Shown here: positions 1-6,479 of the stretch, one piece after another
Numbering within the stretch: position 1 is the stretch's first letter
Layout: every line of letters begins with the position of its first letter
Assembly: GCA_913052585.1 (NCBI GenBank)
Contig: CAJXEB010000016.1
Location: 1 to 41,847, forward strand
Reading direction: 5' to 3'
Source: an uncultured Flavobacteriaceae bacterium
GTDB taxonomy: Bacteria > Bacteroidota > Bacteroidia > Flavobacteriales > Flavobacteriaceae
Length of the DNA: 41,847 nucleotides
Notes under the pieces: model-generated
Seen by the model: the letters and a program-made list of their open reading frames with translations, nothing else
Database searches by the model: none
What the model was told of the DNA's origin: nothing
Translations under genes and position numbers: made by a program

Positions 1-10
1 ATTAGACATA

Positions 11-46
11 AAAAAACCTCAATATTTTAAAATGTTGAGGTTTTTA
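11..46 (-). terminator. Bidirectional rho-independent terminator closing the small-peptide array
   Basis: A stem CCTCAA/TTGAGG, extended by A/T pairs to about 10 bp with a 4-base loop, has an A run on its left and a T run on its right. It can therefore terminate transcription from either side. On the minus strand it lies 27 nt after the stop codon of the last small-peptide ORF (73-162). It may also serve a plus-strand gene left of the window. Confidence 0.75.
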
Positions 47-72
47 TTTTTTGATTGATGAAGGGAAATGCT

Positions 73-162
73 CTATTTTCTGTAACGTCTTTTTGAATTC
101 CATAAATAAGATTTTGAAGTACTTAACTTTTCTGTTAATTGATTATTATTTAGTGTTCTCAT
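73..162 (-). CDS. Small basic peptide, tandem copy 3 (29 aa, most diverged)
   Basis: This 29-codon ORF (ATG at 162, TAG at 73-75) is the promoter-distal member of three tandem homologous ORFs. It begins MRTLNNNQ, has WNSKRR near the C-terminus and ends in YRK. Compared with the middle copy it shows many synonymous third-position changes (three AAC to AAT, CAG to CAA, AAA to AAG) and mostly mild replacements (I to L, F to Y twice, T to S twice, Q to E), plus one T to L. This is the pattern expected of a translated gene. The peptide is strongly basic, carries a single acidic residue, and has no hydrophobic segment or signal peptide. I do not recognise the family. Role unknown; nucleic-acid or ribosome binding would fit the charge but is a guess. 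Confidence 0.65.
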   Translation of the reverse strand: MRTLNNNQLTEKLSTSKSYLWNSKRRYRK

Positions 163-204
163 GATTGTTGTTTTTCTTGATTGACTTTAGGTTTTTCCTT
201 CTTG

Positions 205-291
205 TTATTTGAAACGTCTTTTTGAGTTCCAAGTAAAAGTTTTAGTGGTACTTAATTTTTGTGTGATCTGGTTGTTGTTTAGTGTTCTCAT
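205..291 (-). CDS. Small basic peptide, tandem copy 2 (28 aa)
   Basis: This 28-residue ORF (ATG at 291, TAA at 205-207) is the middle member of the array. It differs from copy 1 (335-421) at about seven bases: four synonymous, plus changes giving L for I and T for S. It has no acidic residue, carries seven Lys/Arg, and keeps the MRTLNNNQ start and the TWNSKRRFK end. The bases just before its ATG, AACAACAATC, are identical before copy 3, so the translation-initiation region was duplicated with the gene. The 43-bp spacer to the next copy is less conserved than the ORFs. Family and function unknown. Confidence 0.68.
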   Translation of the reverse strand: MRTLNNNQITQKLSTTKTFTWNSKRRFK

Positions 292-334
292 GATTGTTGT
301 TTTTATTGATTAATTTTTGTTAGTTTTCTTTTTA

Positions 335-421
335 TTATTTGAAACGTCTCTTTGAGTTCCAAGTAAAAGATTTAGTTGTACTAATTTTTTGTGTGATCTG
401 GTTGTTGTTTAAAGTTCTCAT
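335..421 (-). CDS. Small basic peptide, tandem copy 1 (28 aa, promoter-proximal)
   Basis: First ORF of the array in the direction of transcription (ATG at 421, TAA at 335-337). An A-rich stretch (AAAAAACAAAAA) lies directly before the ATG, as is usual for Bacteroidota translation starts. The peptide starts MRTLNNNQ, has a Thr/Ser/Lys-rich middle (STTK) and ends TWNSKRRFK with no acidic residues. A likely promoter lies about 57-86 nt upstream (478-507). It is too short for routine gene calling. The coding evidence is the codon-level conservation with copies 2 and 3; it resembles no peptide I know. Confidence 0.68.
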   Translation of the reverse strand: MRTLNNNQITQKISTTKSFTWNSKRRFK

Positions 422-477
422 TTTTTGTTTTTTTAAAGTTTTTATTTGATTGTTCTACTAGATAGACGAAAGAAACA

Positions 478-507
478 CAAATATGTTACAGTACTATGCA
501 TAACAAA
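478..507 (-). promoter_or_regulatory. Candidate promoter of the small-peptide array
   Basis: On the minus strand TTTG (504-507) is followed after 18 nt by CATATTTG (478-485), matching the Bacteroidota promoter TTTG-N19-TAnnTTTG at all but one defined position. The predicted leader is about 53 nt. Just upstream (515-531) the heptamer TTTAACA (plus strand) occurs twice with a 10-bp offset and could be an operator. I see no further peptide copy or other gene between here and 695. Confidence 0.5.
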
Positions 508-656
508 GTAATAATTTAACATATTTTAACAATAAAAGGCTTTATTACAAAGAGATAGAGATAGTTTTGGTTTGTTAATACCTTAATAAAAACAACAATA
601 GTCTACTAACTATTAAGAGTTATAGTCTAATTATTATGTAAAAAACAAGAGTAGCT

Positions 657-676
657 TCAAATCATTATGGATTTGA
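657..676 (-). terminator. Weak hairpin after the META/T9SS gene
   Basis: TCAAATC and GATTTGA form a 7-bp stem with a 6-base loop, 20 bp after the stop codon of the 696-1391 gene. The U tract is not directly adjacent, so termination is plausible but weak. Confidence 0.3.
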
Positions 677-695
677 TATTTTTTATTGAATGTTG

Positions 696-1391
696 TTATT
701 TTTTAATAAACTTTTTCACCGACCTTCCAGCATCGGTATAGACCTCCGTAAAATACATTCCTTTAGAAAGTGCTGAAACGTCTATGGAGTTTAATCCTTG
801 TGAATCTTCCAATACTTTTTTCCCAGTTAACGAATAGATAGTGATAGAATCTATCATTGAATTTTCAGATGAAATGGATATATAATCTGAAGTTGGATTA
901 GGGTGCACTATAATAGATGTTAAATCATTGTCATTTACTGAGAATACTAAAGGATAGTCTCGATAACGAAGTATCTCTCCAGAGGCGCTTACTAATTCTA
1001 AGGATTCTGAACCATTTGTTTCATAAATAATACTGTAACTAAAAGTAGCATTAAATAAAATATTGAAATAATCTATTTCAAAATTTTCGTGTGATTGAAA
1101 ATCACAAAGGGTTAATGTTGCGTCAATATTTTCTAGTATTAATAGATCGTTTGTAGCGTCATAACTAAAGCTTCCAGTAAAAGTATTACAGGCGGCTTCT
1201 CCCGAAAATTCTAGATTATTATTAATAGATAAACTCGGATATATATGAGGAGTGATACTTGAAACAGGAACACTGTCTCCTAAATCAATTTCATAACTTG
1301 TTAAATACCAATCTGAATATAATCCTCCACTCTGTCCAAATACATTTAACGAGATAAATGTTGCAATAAAAATTAAAAGTAATTTTTTCAT
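696..1391 (-). CDS. Secreted META-domain-like protein with T9SS sorting domain
   Basis: 231 aa. A signal peptide (MKKLLLIFIATFISLNVFGQ) leads into a roughly 110-residue region resembling the META/HslJ fold. It has a W-x-L opening and the typical core with N-x-x-x-x-SGEAACNTFTGSF. Residues from about 160 form a type A T9SS C-terminal domain, with VHPNPTSDYISI, a later SLTGKKV strand, a GMYF turn and a basic end (KKFIKK). The protein should cross the inner membrane by Sec and then be exported or surface-anchored by the type IX system. The family members with known context are linked to motility or heat shock, but no function can be assigned here. It is a lone minus-strand gene, divergent from the HupE-like gene; a TATCTTTA -7-like sequence lies about 30 nt upstream. 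Confidence 0.75.
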   Translation of the reverse strand: MKKLLLIFIATFISLNVFGQSGGLYSDWYLTSYEIDLGDSVPVSSITPHIYPSLSINNNLEFSGEAACNTFTGSFSYDATNDLLILENIDATLTLCDFQSHENFEIDYFNILFNATFSYSIIYETNGSESLELVSASGEILRYRDYPLVFSVNDNDLTSIIVHPNPTSDYISISSENSMIDSITIYSLTGKKVLEDSQGLNSIDVSALSKGMYFTEVYTDAGRSVKKFIKK

Positions 1392-1448
1392 AACAGTAAA
1401 ATTGGGGGGAGCAATTTATAAAGATACTTAATTTGCCTTTATATTTCC

Positions 1449-1456
1449 TATCTTTG
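1449..1456 (+). promoter_or_regulatory. -7 promoter element of the HupE-like gene
   Basis: TATCTTTG matches the Bacteroidota -7 consensus TAnnTTTG exactly and lies 27 bp before the ATG at 1484. No clear TTTG -33 element is seen at the usual distance. Confidence 0.5.
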
Positions 1457-1483
1457 ATTGATAAATACTAAATCCCCAATAGT

Positions 1484-2062
1484 ATGTCAGATTTTTGGCT
1501 TTATTTGAAATTAGGATTAAACCATGTACTCGATTGGCAAGCATATGATCATATCTTGTTTTTAATTGTGTTGGTTGCAGCCTATAGTTTTAGCAGCTGG
1601 AAACGAATTTTTATATTGGTTTCTTTATTCACGATTGGACATACCGTTTCCTTATTATTAGCAAATTATAACGTGGTTTCTGTTTCTAGCAAATGGATAG
1701 AGATTTTAATACCTGTTACTATTCTGGTTGCAGCCTTGTATAATTTGTTTACTTCAGGAAAAAATAATCGCAGCGAAAAAGTTGGTTTGTTTTATGTAAT
1801 TACTGTCTTTTTTGGATTAATTCACGGCTTTGGATTTGCCACCTATTATAAAATGATAAATGGAGACAATGAGATTTTACCTTTATTAGAATTTGCGCTA
1901 GGAGTTGAATTTGCACAAATAATAATAGTTACATTGGTTTTAATTTTGAGTTTTATTTTTCAATCTATTTTCCGATTTAATAAAAAAGATTGGGTATTGG
2001 TGGTGTCTTCGATAGTGATTGGAGTTGTGATTCCAATGCTTCAAAATAATTGGCCTTTTTAA
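1484..2062 (+). CDS. HupE/UreJ-like integral membrane protein
   Basis: 192 aa with about six transmembrane segments and no signal peptide. The family pattern is visible: an N-terminal GLNHVLDWQAYDHILFLI stretch, FTIGHTVSLLL in the second helix, and FGLIHGFGFA in the middle, whose conserved His residues may bind metal. HupE/UreJ proteins are linked to nickel or cobalt uptake for hydrogenase or urease. No hydrogenase, urease or other nickel gene is nearby, so the substrate here is open. Flavobacteria often carry this short HupE/UreJ_2 form beside a dCMP deaminase and an S41 peptidase, as seen downstream. Confidence 0.8.
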   Translation: MSDFWLYLKLGLNHVLDWQAYDHILFLIVLVAAYSFSSWKRIFILVSLFTIGHTVSLLLANYNVVSVSSKWIEILIPVTILVAALYNLFTSGKNNRSEKVGLFYVITVFFGLIHGFGFATYYKMINGDNEILPLLEFALGVEFAQIIIVTLVLILSFIFQSIFRFNKKDWVLVVSSIVIGVVIPMLQNNWPF

Positions 2063-2282
2063 TTTTTTTAAAAAACACCCGAAATTGTCTATTTTTACCT
2101 CAATCTTAAAGGAAGAATCGAAAATTTCATATATTCCCTTTAGAGTTAAGGTAGCATCGATGAAAATGTAAGGGATTTATAAAGTAATTTATACAATATT
2201 TAACGCCTTCAAATTTTGATTGTGTGTATTTCCTTTTAAATTCGCTTTATATCTTAATAATTCACCTTTAGCTAAATTTTTA

Positions 2283-2711
2283 ATGAAACCAGAAAAACAA
2301 CTTAAATACGATAAAGCATATCTTAAAATGGCATTGGAATGGAGTCAACTTTCCTATTGCGATCGCAGGCAAGTAGGTGCATTAATCGTTAAAGATAAAA
2401 TGATTATTAGTGATGGTTATAATGGTACTCCATCTGGTTTCGAGAATATTTGTGAAGATGACGAAGGCTATACCAAATGGTATGTGTTGCATGCGGAAGC
2501 AAATGCTATTTTAAAAGTAGCTTCTTCCACTCAAGCTTGTCAAGGCGCAACATTATACATTACGATGTCACCTTGCCAAGGATGTAGTAAATTAATACAT
2601 CAAGCAGGAATTAAACGATTGGTTTATATAGAGGAATATAAAGATACTTCAGGAGTTCGATTTTTAGAAAAAGCTGGTGTACGTGTTTCACATATAACAG
2701 ATTTGTCATAA
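2283..2711 (+). CDS. dCMP deaminase family protein
   Basis: 142 aa from the ATG at 2283. The frame is open further upstream to a TTG at 2220, but the added residues do not look like the family and the ATG-started protein has normal length. The zinc site is complete: HAE (H70, A71, E72, the Glu being the proton shuttle) and SPCQGC (C98, C101). The N-terminal WSQLSYCDRRQVGALIV segment and the NGTPSGFENICE loop match the deoxycytidylate deaminase branch, which converts dCMP to dUMP for thymidylate synthesis, rather than the TadA branch. Three bases separate it from the S41 peptidase gene, so the two are probably cotranscribed. The 220 bp before it contain no other gene that I can support. Confidence 0.85.
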   Translation: MKPEKQLKYDKAYLKMALEWSQLSYCDRRQVGALIVKDKMIISDGYNGTPSGFENICEDDEGYTKWYVLHAEANAILKVASSTQACQGATLYITMSPCQGCSKLIHQAGIKRLVYIEEYKDTSGVRFLEKAGVRVSHITDLS

Positions 2712-2714
2712 CCT

Positions 2715-4325
2715 ATGGGAATTCAAAAAAAATACCTGCCTTTATTACTAGGAATTGCAATTGCTGCAGGAATATTTTTGGGCTCTAAACTTAATTTTAG
2801 CGATACTTCAGATAAAATATTTGCAACAAACTCTAAAAAAGATAAACTCAACCGTCTTATAGATTATATAGATTATGAGTATGTTGATAAGGTCAATACC
2901 GATAGTATTGTAGATGTTACCGTAAATGGAATTCTAGAAAACTTAGATCCACACTCCGTATATATTCCTGCAAATCAATACCAAGATAATGCCGACGATA
3001 TGCGAGGAAACTTTGTAGGAATTGGGGTTAGTTTTTATGTATATAAAGATACCATTGCAGTTATTAAAACCATTGCAGGTGGTCCTGCAGAAAAAGTAGG
3101 TATTAAAGCTGGAGACCGAATTTTATATGCAGATGAATATAAAATATTTGGTGATTCTATCCCTAGAGATAGTATTACAACACGATTAAAGGGTGAAATT
3201 AATAGCAAAGTAGTACTGAAAATATTTAGAAAAGGAGAAGAGGATTTATTGAAGTTTAAAGTAAAACGGAAAGAAGTTCCTTTGGTGAGTGTAGATGCTT
3301 CGTATAAACTTACTGATGAAGTAGGATATATAAAAGTGAATCGTTTTTCTGAAACTACATATGCCGAATTTAAAGTAGCACTTGAAACACTAATTGACAA
3401 AGGGATTACAGGTCTAGTATTGGATCTGCGAGATAATCCTGGAGGCTATATTTCAACCACTCAACAAATTATTGATGAATTTTTAGAAGACGATCAATTG
3501 ATTTTAATTACTAAAAACAAAAGTGGGAAAGAAGATAAAACCTTTGCAACAAGTAAAGGGAGTTTTGAAGATGGAAGGCTTTATGTTTTAATTAATCAAA
3601 ATTCTGCTTCAGCAAGCGAAATAGTAGCGGGCGCTTTACAAGATAACGATCGAGGAACGATAGTAGGGAGAAGATCTTTTGGAAAAGGATTGGTGCAAAG
3701 AGAAATGTCTTTAGGGGATGGAAGTGCCGTAAGACTTACTATTGCCAGGTATTATACGCCAACAGGTCGTTCGATACAACGTCCTTATGGCAACGGAAAT
3801 AATGCATATTATAACGATTATGAAAACCGTTATAATAATGGAGAAATGGTAAGTGTAGATAGTATAAAAGTGGCAGATTCCTTGCGATTTGTAACTCCAA
3901 AAGGTAAAGTGGTTTATGGTGGGGGAGGAATTATTCCCGATGTATTTGTTTCAAAAGATACCAGTCTAGAAAACGAAACATTAGAATATATTTCTAGAAG
4001 TGGTTTTGCAAGTTATTTTGTATTTGAATATTTGGAGAAAAACAGAACTCAATTTTTAGATATAGCACTTGAGGATTTTGTTGCAAATTATGAAGTGGAT
4101 GAAGATTTACTTCATAATTTTATAGACTATTCTAGAATTGATAAGGATCATTCAGAATTTATAAATCATTTAGATCATATTAAAACAATCATTAAAGCGA
4201 GTATTGCACAGCAAATATTTGGCAGTAATACCTTTGAGCTTATACTTAATAAGGATGATAAAATGATCCAACAAGTACTAGATCTAGAGTCTAAATTAGA
4301 AAGAAGTCCGATAGCCGATAACTAG
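2715..4325 (+). CDS. S41 family C-terminal processing peptidase (CtpA/Prc type)
   Basis: 536 aa. A single N-terminal hydrophobic segment (about residues 7-24) anchors or exports it to the periplasm. A PDZ domain follows at about 95-185 (VGIGVSF, GGPAEKVGIKAGDRIL), then the S41 protease domain at about 195-385. The catalytic Ser/Lys dyad is visible as S299 in NQNSASASE and K324 in SFGKG, with the same 25-residue spacing as in E. coli Prc. LDLRDNPGG (237-245) is the conserved core. The last ~130 residues are a helical tail seen in Bacteroidota members. Such enzymes degrade or trim periplasmic proteins from the C-terminus. Its stop codon shares the tetranucleotide CTAG with the stop codon of the convergent small gene. 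Confidence 0.92.
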   Translation: MGIQKKYLPLLLGIAIAAGIFLGSKLNFSDTSDKIFATNSKKDKLNRLIDYIDYEYVDKVNTDSIVDVTVNGILENLDPHSVYIPANQYQDNADDMRGNFVGIGVSFYVYKDTIAVIKTIAGGPAEKVGIKAGDRILYADEYKIFGDSIPRDSITTRLKGEINSKVVLKIFRKGEEDLLKFKVKRKEVPLVSVDASYKLTDEVGYIKVNRFSETTYAEFKVALETLIDKGITGLVLDLRDNPGGYISTTQQIIDEFLEDDQLILITKNKSGKEDKTFATSKGSFEDGRLYVLINQNSASASEIVAGALQDNDRGTIVGRRSFGKGLVQREMSLGDGSAVRLTIARYYTPTGRSIQRPYGNGNNAYYNDYENRYNNGEMVSVDSIKVADSLRFVTPKGKVVYGGGGIIPDVFVSKDTSLENETLEYISRSGFASYFVFEYLEKNRTQFLDIALEDFVANYEVDEDLLHNFIDYSRIDKDHSEFINHLDHIKTIIKASIAQQIFGSNTFELILNKDDKMIQQVLDLESKLERSPIADN

Positions 4326-4519
4326 TATTTGTGTTTCTTAGCTATTTTTTTTGAAGTACGTAAAATTAGTACTAATAAAATCGCACAAGCTCCAGTCGCT
4401 ATTCCAATTAAAGCAACGCCACTTTGACCTTCTATAAGATTTGAAAAGTCTAAAAAAGTAACATTATAAGCAATTAAAATAATTGCTATACCTATAAATA
4501 TGTAGTAGAAATATTTCAT
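4322..4519 (-). CDS. Small two-helix membrane protein, unknown function
   Basis: 65 aa with two predicted membrane helices (about 5-22 and 34-54) joined by a short loop containing EGQSG, and a basic tail (KKIAKKHKY). No family recognised. The start ATG at 4519 is followed by a typical MKYFYYIF hydrophobic opening. It lies 93 bp downstream of marC on the same strand and may be read from marC or from its own promoter. Coding evidence is modest: length, charge pattern and clean ends, but no homology argument I can make. Confidence 0.55.
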   Translation of the reverse strand: MKYFYYIFIGIAIILIAYNVTFLDFSNLIEGQSGVALIGIATGACAILLVLILRTSKKIAKKHKY

Positions 4520-4544
4520 GTGTTTAAATTTTTTGTTTTTTATC

Positions 4545-4606
4545 GGTCACTTGGAACATCCATATAATCATTTCCTTATGTGACTAAAGTTTTAGAGATG
4601 GATGTT
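4545..4606. other. Interleaved inverted repeats (pseudoknot-like) between marC and the small membrane gene
   Basis: Two inverted pairs alternate: GTCAC (4546-4550) with GTGAC (4580-4584), and AACATCCAT (4555-4563) with ATGGATGTT (4598-4606). The A-B-A'-B' order would give an H-type pseudoknot in RNA; alternatively the 9-bp pair is a simple long-loop hairpin after marC. Confidence 0.35.
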
Positions 4607-4612
4607 TCATAA

Positions 4613-5197
4613 TTAATTAAATAATAATTGAATGTTTGTGGTAAATAGTTTTACAGCAATGGCTAATAGAACAACTCCAAATATTTTTCTAATAATTATA
4701 ATTCCGTTTTTACCAATTGCTCGTTCTAACTTTCCTGAAGTTTTTAAAACAATATAGATAAAAATAATATTTATAATTACAGCGATAATAATATTTTGGA
4801 TATCATACTCAGCTCGAAGTGAAAGAAGTGTTGTTAAACTTCCAGGTCCAGCTAATAATGGAAAAGCTAAAGGAAATACAGAAGCTAATTTTGGGCTACT
4901 GTCTTCGTCATCTTTAAATAATGTAATTCCTAATATCATCTCTAATGCTAAAAAGAATAATATAAGAGAACCTGCAACCGCAAATTCGTTGACATTTATT
5001 CCGATTAAACTTAGTATTTGTTTTCCAACAAAAAGAAATGAAATCATTAAAACAGCAGCAATAATTGAAGCCATTCCAGATTGAATATGTCCAGCTTTTT
5101 CTCGCAATGATATAATGATAGGAAGGCTCCCTACAATATCTATAACTGCGAATAAGATCATGGTTGCAGTTAATATTTCTTTTAAGTTGAAATCCAT
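4613..5197 (-). CDS. MarC family integral membrane protein
   Basis: 194 aa with six hydrophobic segments. MarC/UPF0056 features are present: an N-terminal LFAVIDIVGSLPIIISL helix, an SLILFFLALEMILGI helix, and the conserved FPLAFPLLAGPGSLTTLL loop-helix. E. coli MarC was once thought to affect multidrug resistance, but that role was not confirmed; the family has no firm biochemical function. The start ATG at 5197 is preceded by an A-rich stretch (AACTAAAAAAA). It is divergent from the DUF3109 gene, with a 65-bp shared promoter region. Confidence 0.85.
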   Translation of the reverse strand: MDFNLKEILTATMILFAVIDIVGSLPIIISLREKAGHIQSGMASIIAAVLMISFLFVGKQILSLIGINVNEFAVAGSLILFFLALEMILGITLFKDDEDSSPKLASVFPLAFPLLAGPGSLTTLLSLRAEYDIQNIIIAVIINIIFIYIVLKTSGKLERAIGKNGIIIIRKIFGVVLLAIAVKLFTTNIQLLFN

Positions 5198-5262
5198 TTT
5201 TTTTAGTTTTTAATGTGGCAAAATTAGGTATAATACTATGATAATTGTGTTATTTTCACCAA

Positions 5263-5826
5263 ATGTTTCAACTAGGAAAAACCATCGTATCTGAGGATAT
5301 TATCGAAAAAGAATTTGTTTGTAATCTTGGTGCATGCAAAGGTGCTTGTTGTATTGAGGGGGAAGCTGGCGCTCCAGTAACAAAAGAAGAGGTGGAGATT
5401 CTTAAAGAAATTTATCCAAAAGTAAAACCCTATTTACGACCAGAAGGTATAAAAGTTATTGAAGAACAAGGAACCCATGTGGTTACCGATTTGTCAGAAT
5501 TGGAAACTCCCTTAGTCAACGGTAAAGAGTGTGTCTATGTTACTATTTCAGATAACGGGACTGCAGGTTGTGGTATTGAAGAAGCTTATAGCGATGGAAA
5601 AATTGATTTTAAAAAACCCATTTCTTGTCATTTGTATCCAGTAAGAGTTCAGGATTATAGCGAATTTTCTGCTGTTAATTACCATAAGTGGCCTATTTGT
5701 AATGACGCCTGCACTTTAGGTAAAGAGTTAAAGGTTCCTGTTTACAAATTTGCAAAAGAAGCTTTGATACGAAAATTTGGAGAAAATTGGTATTTGGAAT
5801 TAGAAAAAATTGCTTCGAAACTATAA
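5263..5826 (+). CDS. DUF3109 family cysteine-rich protein
   Basis: 187 aa from the ATG at 5263; an in-frame TTG at 5245 would add six residues and is less likely. The protein is rich in conserved cysteines: CNLGACKGACC near the N-terminus, KECVYV, GCGIE, SCHLYPVR and CNDAC near the C-terminus. This is the DUF3109 pattern, and the arrangement resembles proteins that bind an iron-sulfur cluster or zinc, though no function is established. No signal peptide, so it is presumably cytoplasmic. It is monocistronic and followed by a long gene-free stretch. Confidence 0.8.
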   Translation: MFQLGKTIVSEDIIEKEFVCNLGACKGACCIEGEAGAPVTKEEVEILKEIYPKVKPYLRPEGIKVIEEQGTHVVTDLSELETPLVNGKECVYVTISDNGTAGCGIEEAYSDGKIDFKKPISCHLYPVRVQDYSEFSAVNYHKWPICNDACTLGKELKVPVYKFAKEALIRKFGENWYLELEKIASKL

Positions 5827-6479
5827 ATTATTTATTGCGTGTGTTTGTTAAAAATTCACTTTCCATTAAATATGTTTTTTGAATATCAAAAGTTTAGTTT
5901 TTTCGAAATCACGTTTTTTTTACCTAAATGATCTCTTACTTATATAGTGAAAAAAATTAGCGATGAATTACATACTGATTCATGTTAAAATAGTTTCATT
6001 GTTTTCATTGTTTTTATTCTCCAAAAATATCTTTTTAGCTTTTCAATTTTCATATTAGTAAATAAATCATTTTATATTTTGTTGAAAATTCAACTCTATT
6101 AATTACTATATTTTCACCTCTAATCTATTGTAAAAACGGAGTCTTTGGAGGTTATCAACTACAAAATGCGAGTTTGTTTATAAAAATATTTACGTTTTAT
6201 AAGAATCTGATAAACAGATAAATGCAATTAGTGTTTAACAAAATATTTGTAATACGATAAAAATAATTGATGTTGAAAACTTGTTGAAAACCTAAAATAT
6301 TTTATAAAAAAACACACCTTATTTTCTCCATATTTGTAAGAGTTAAAACTTCTAGATATATAGAAGTAATTACTAAAATTAAAAAATATATAGAAATCAC
6401 TTCAAAAAAAATGGTACTAGCTGCTATCTAAAATTTTGATTTTAAACATAATATAACACTACAACAGCCAAGAATAGGT
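5827..6479. other. Long gene-free region upstream of nrdB
   Basis: 653 bp with no protein gene I can support. It holds TGTTGAAAAC twice, at 6271-6280 and 6282-6291 (11-bp period); the reverse, TTTTCAACA, is close to a DnaA box. An 8-bp inverted repeat lies at 6178-6202 (TTATAAAA/TTTTATAA). A six-codon ORF (6411-6431, MVLAAI) with an A-rich ribosome-binding site could be a leader peptide, but nothing else supports it. The length and position suggest a regulated nrd promoter with a long 5' region. Confidence 0.4.

Larger units (their letters stand above)
73..445. repeat. Three-copy tandem repeat, period 129-130 bp
   Basis: Equivalent positions recur at 82, 211 and 341, giving periods of 129 and 130 bp. 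Each unit contains one small-peptide ORF plus a spacer of about 43 bp. The ORF parts are better conserved than the spacers. Homology fades after about 425 in the third unit, where the promoter region begins. Confidence 0.85.

Noticed and set aside
585..601. Inverted copy of the AATAAAAACAACAAT spacer sequence of the peptide array
   Set aside because: It is not followed by an ATG or any peptide-like codons, and the match is low-complexity A/T/C sequence.
2220..2282. TTG-started 21-residue N-terminal extension of the dCMP deaminase
   Set aside because: The added residues do not resemble the family and the ATG at 2283 gives a protein of normal length.
3035..3400. 121-codon open frame on the minus strand inside the S41 peptidase gene
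   Set aside because: It is antisense to the PDZ and early protease domain of a well-supported gene and has no protein-family character; similar antisense frames in other genes were dropped for the same reason.
6411..6431. Six-codon ORF with A-rich ribosome-binding site before nrdB (possible leader peptide)
   Set aside because: No terminator/antiterminator pair or codon bias was found to support attenuation; ORFs this short are expected by chance.
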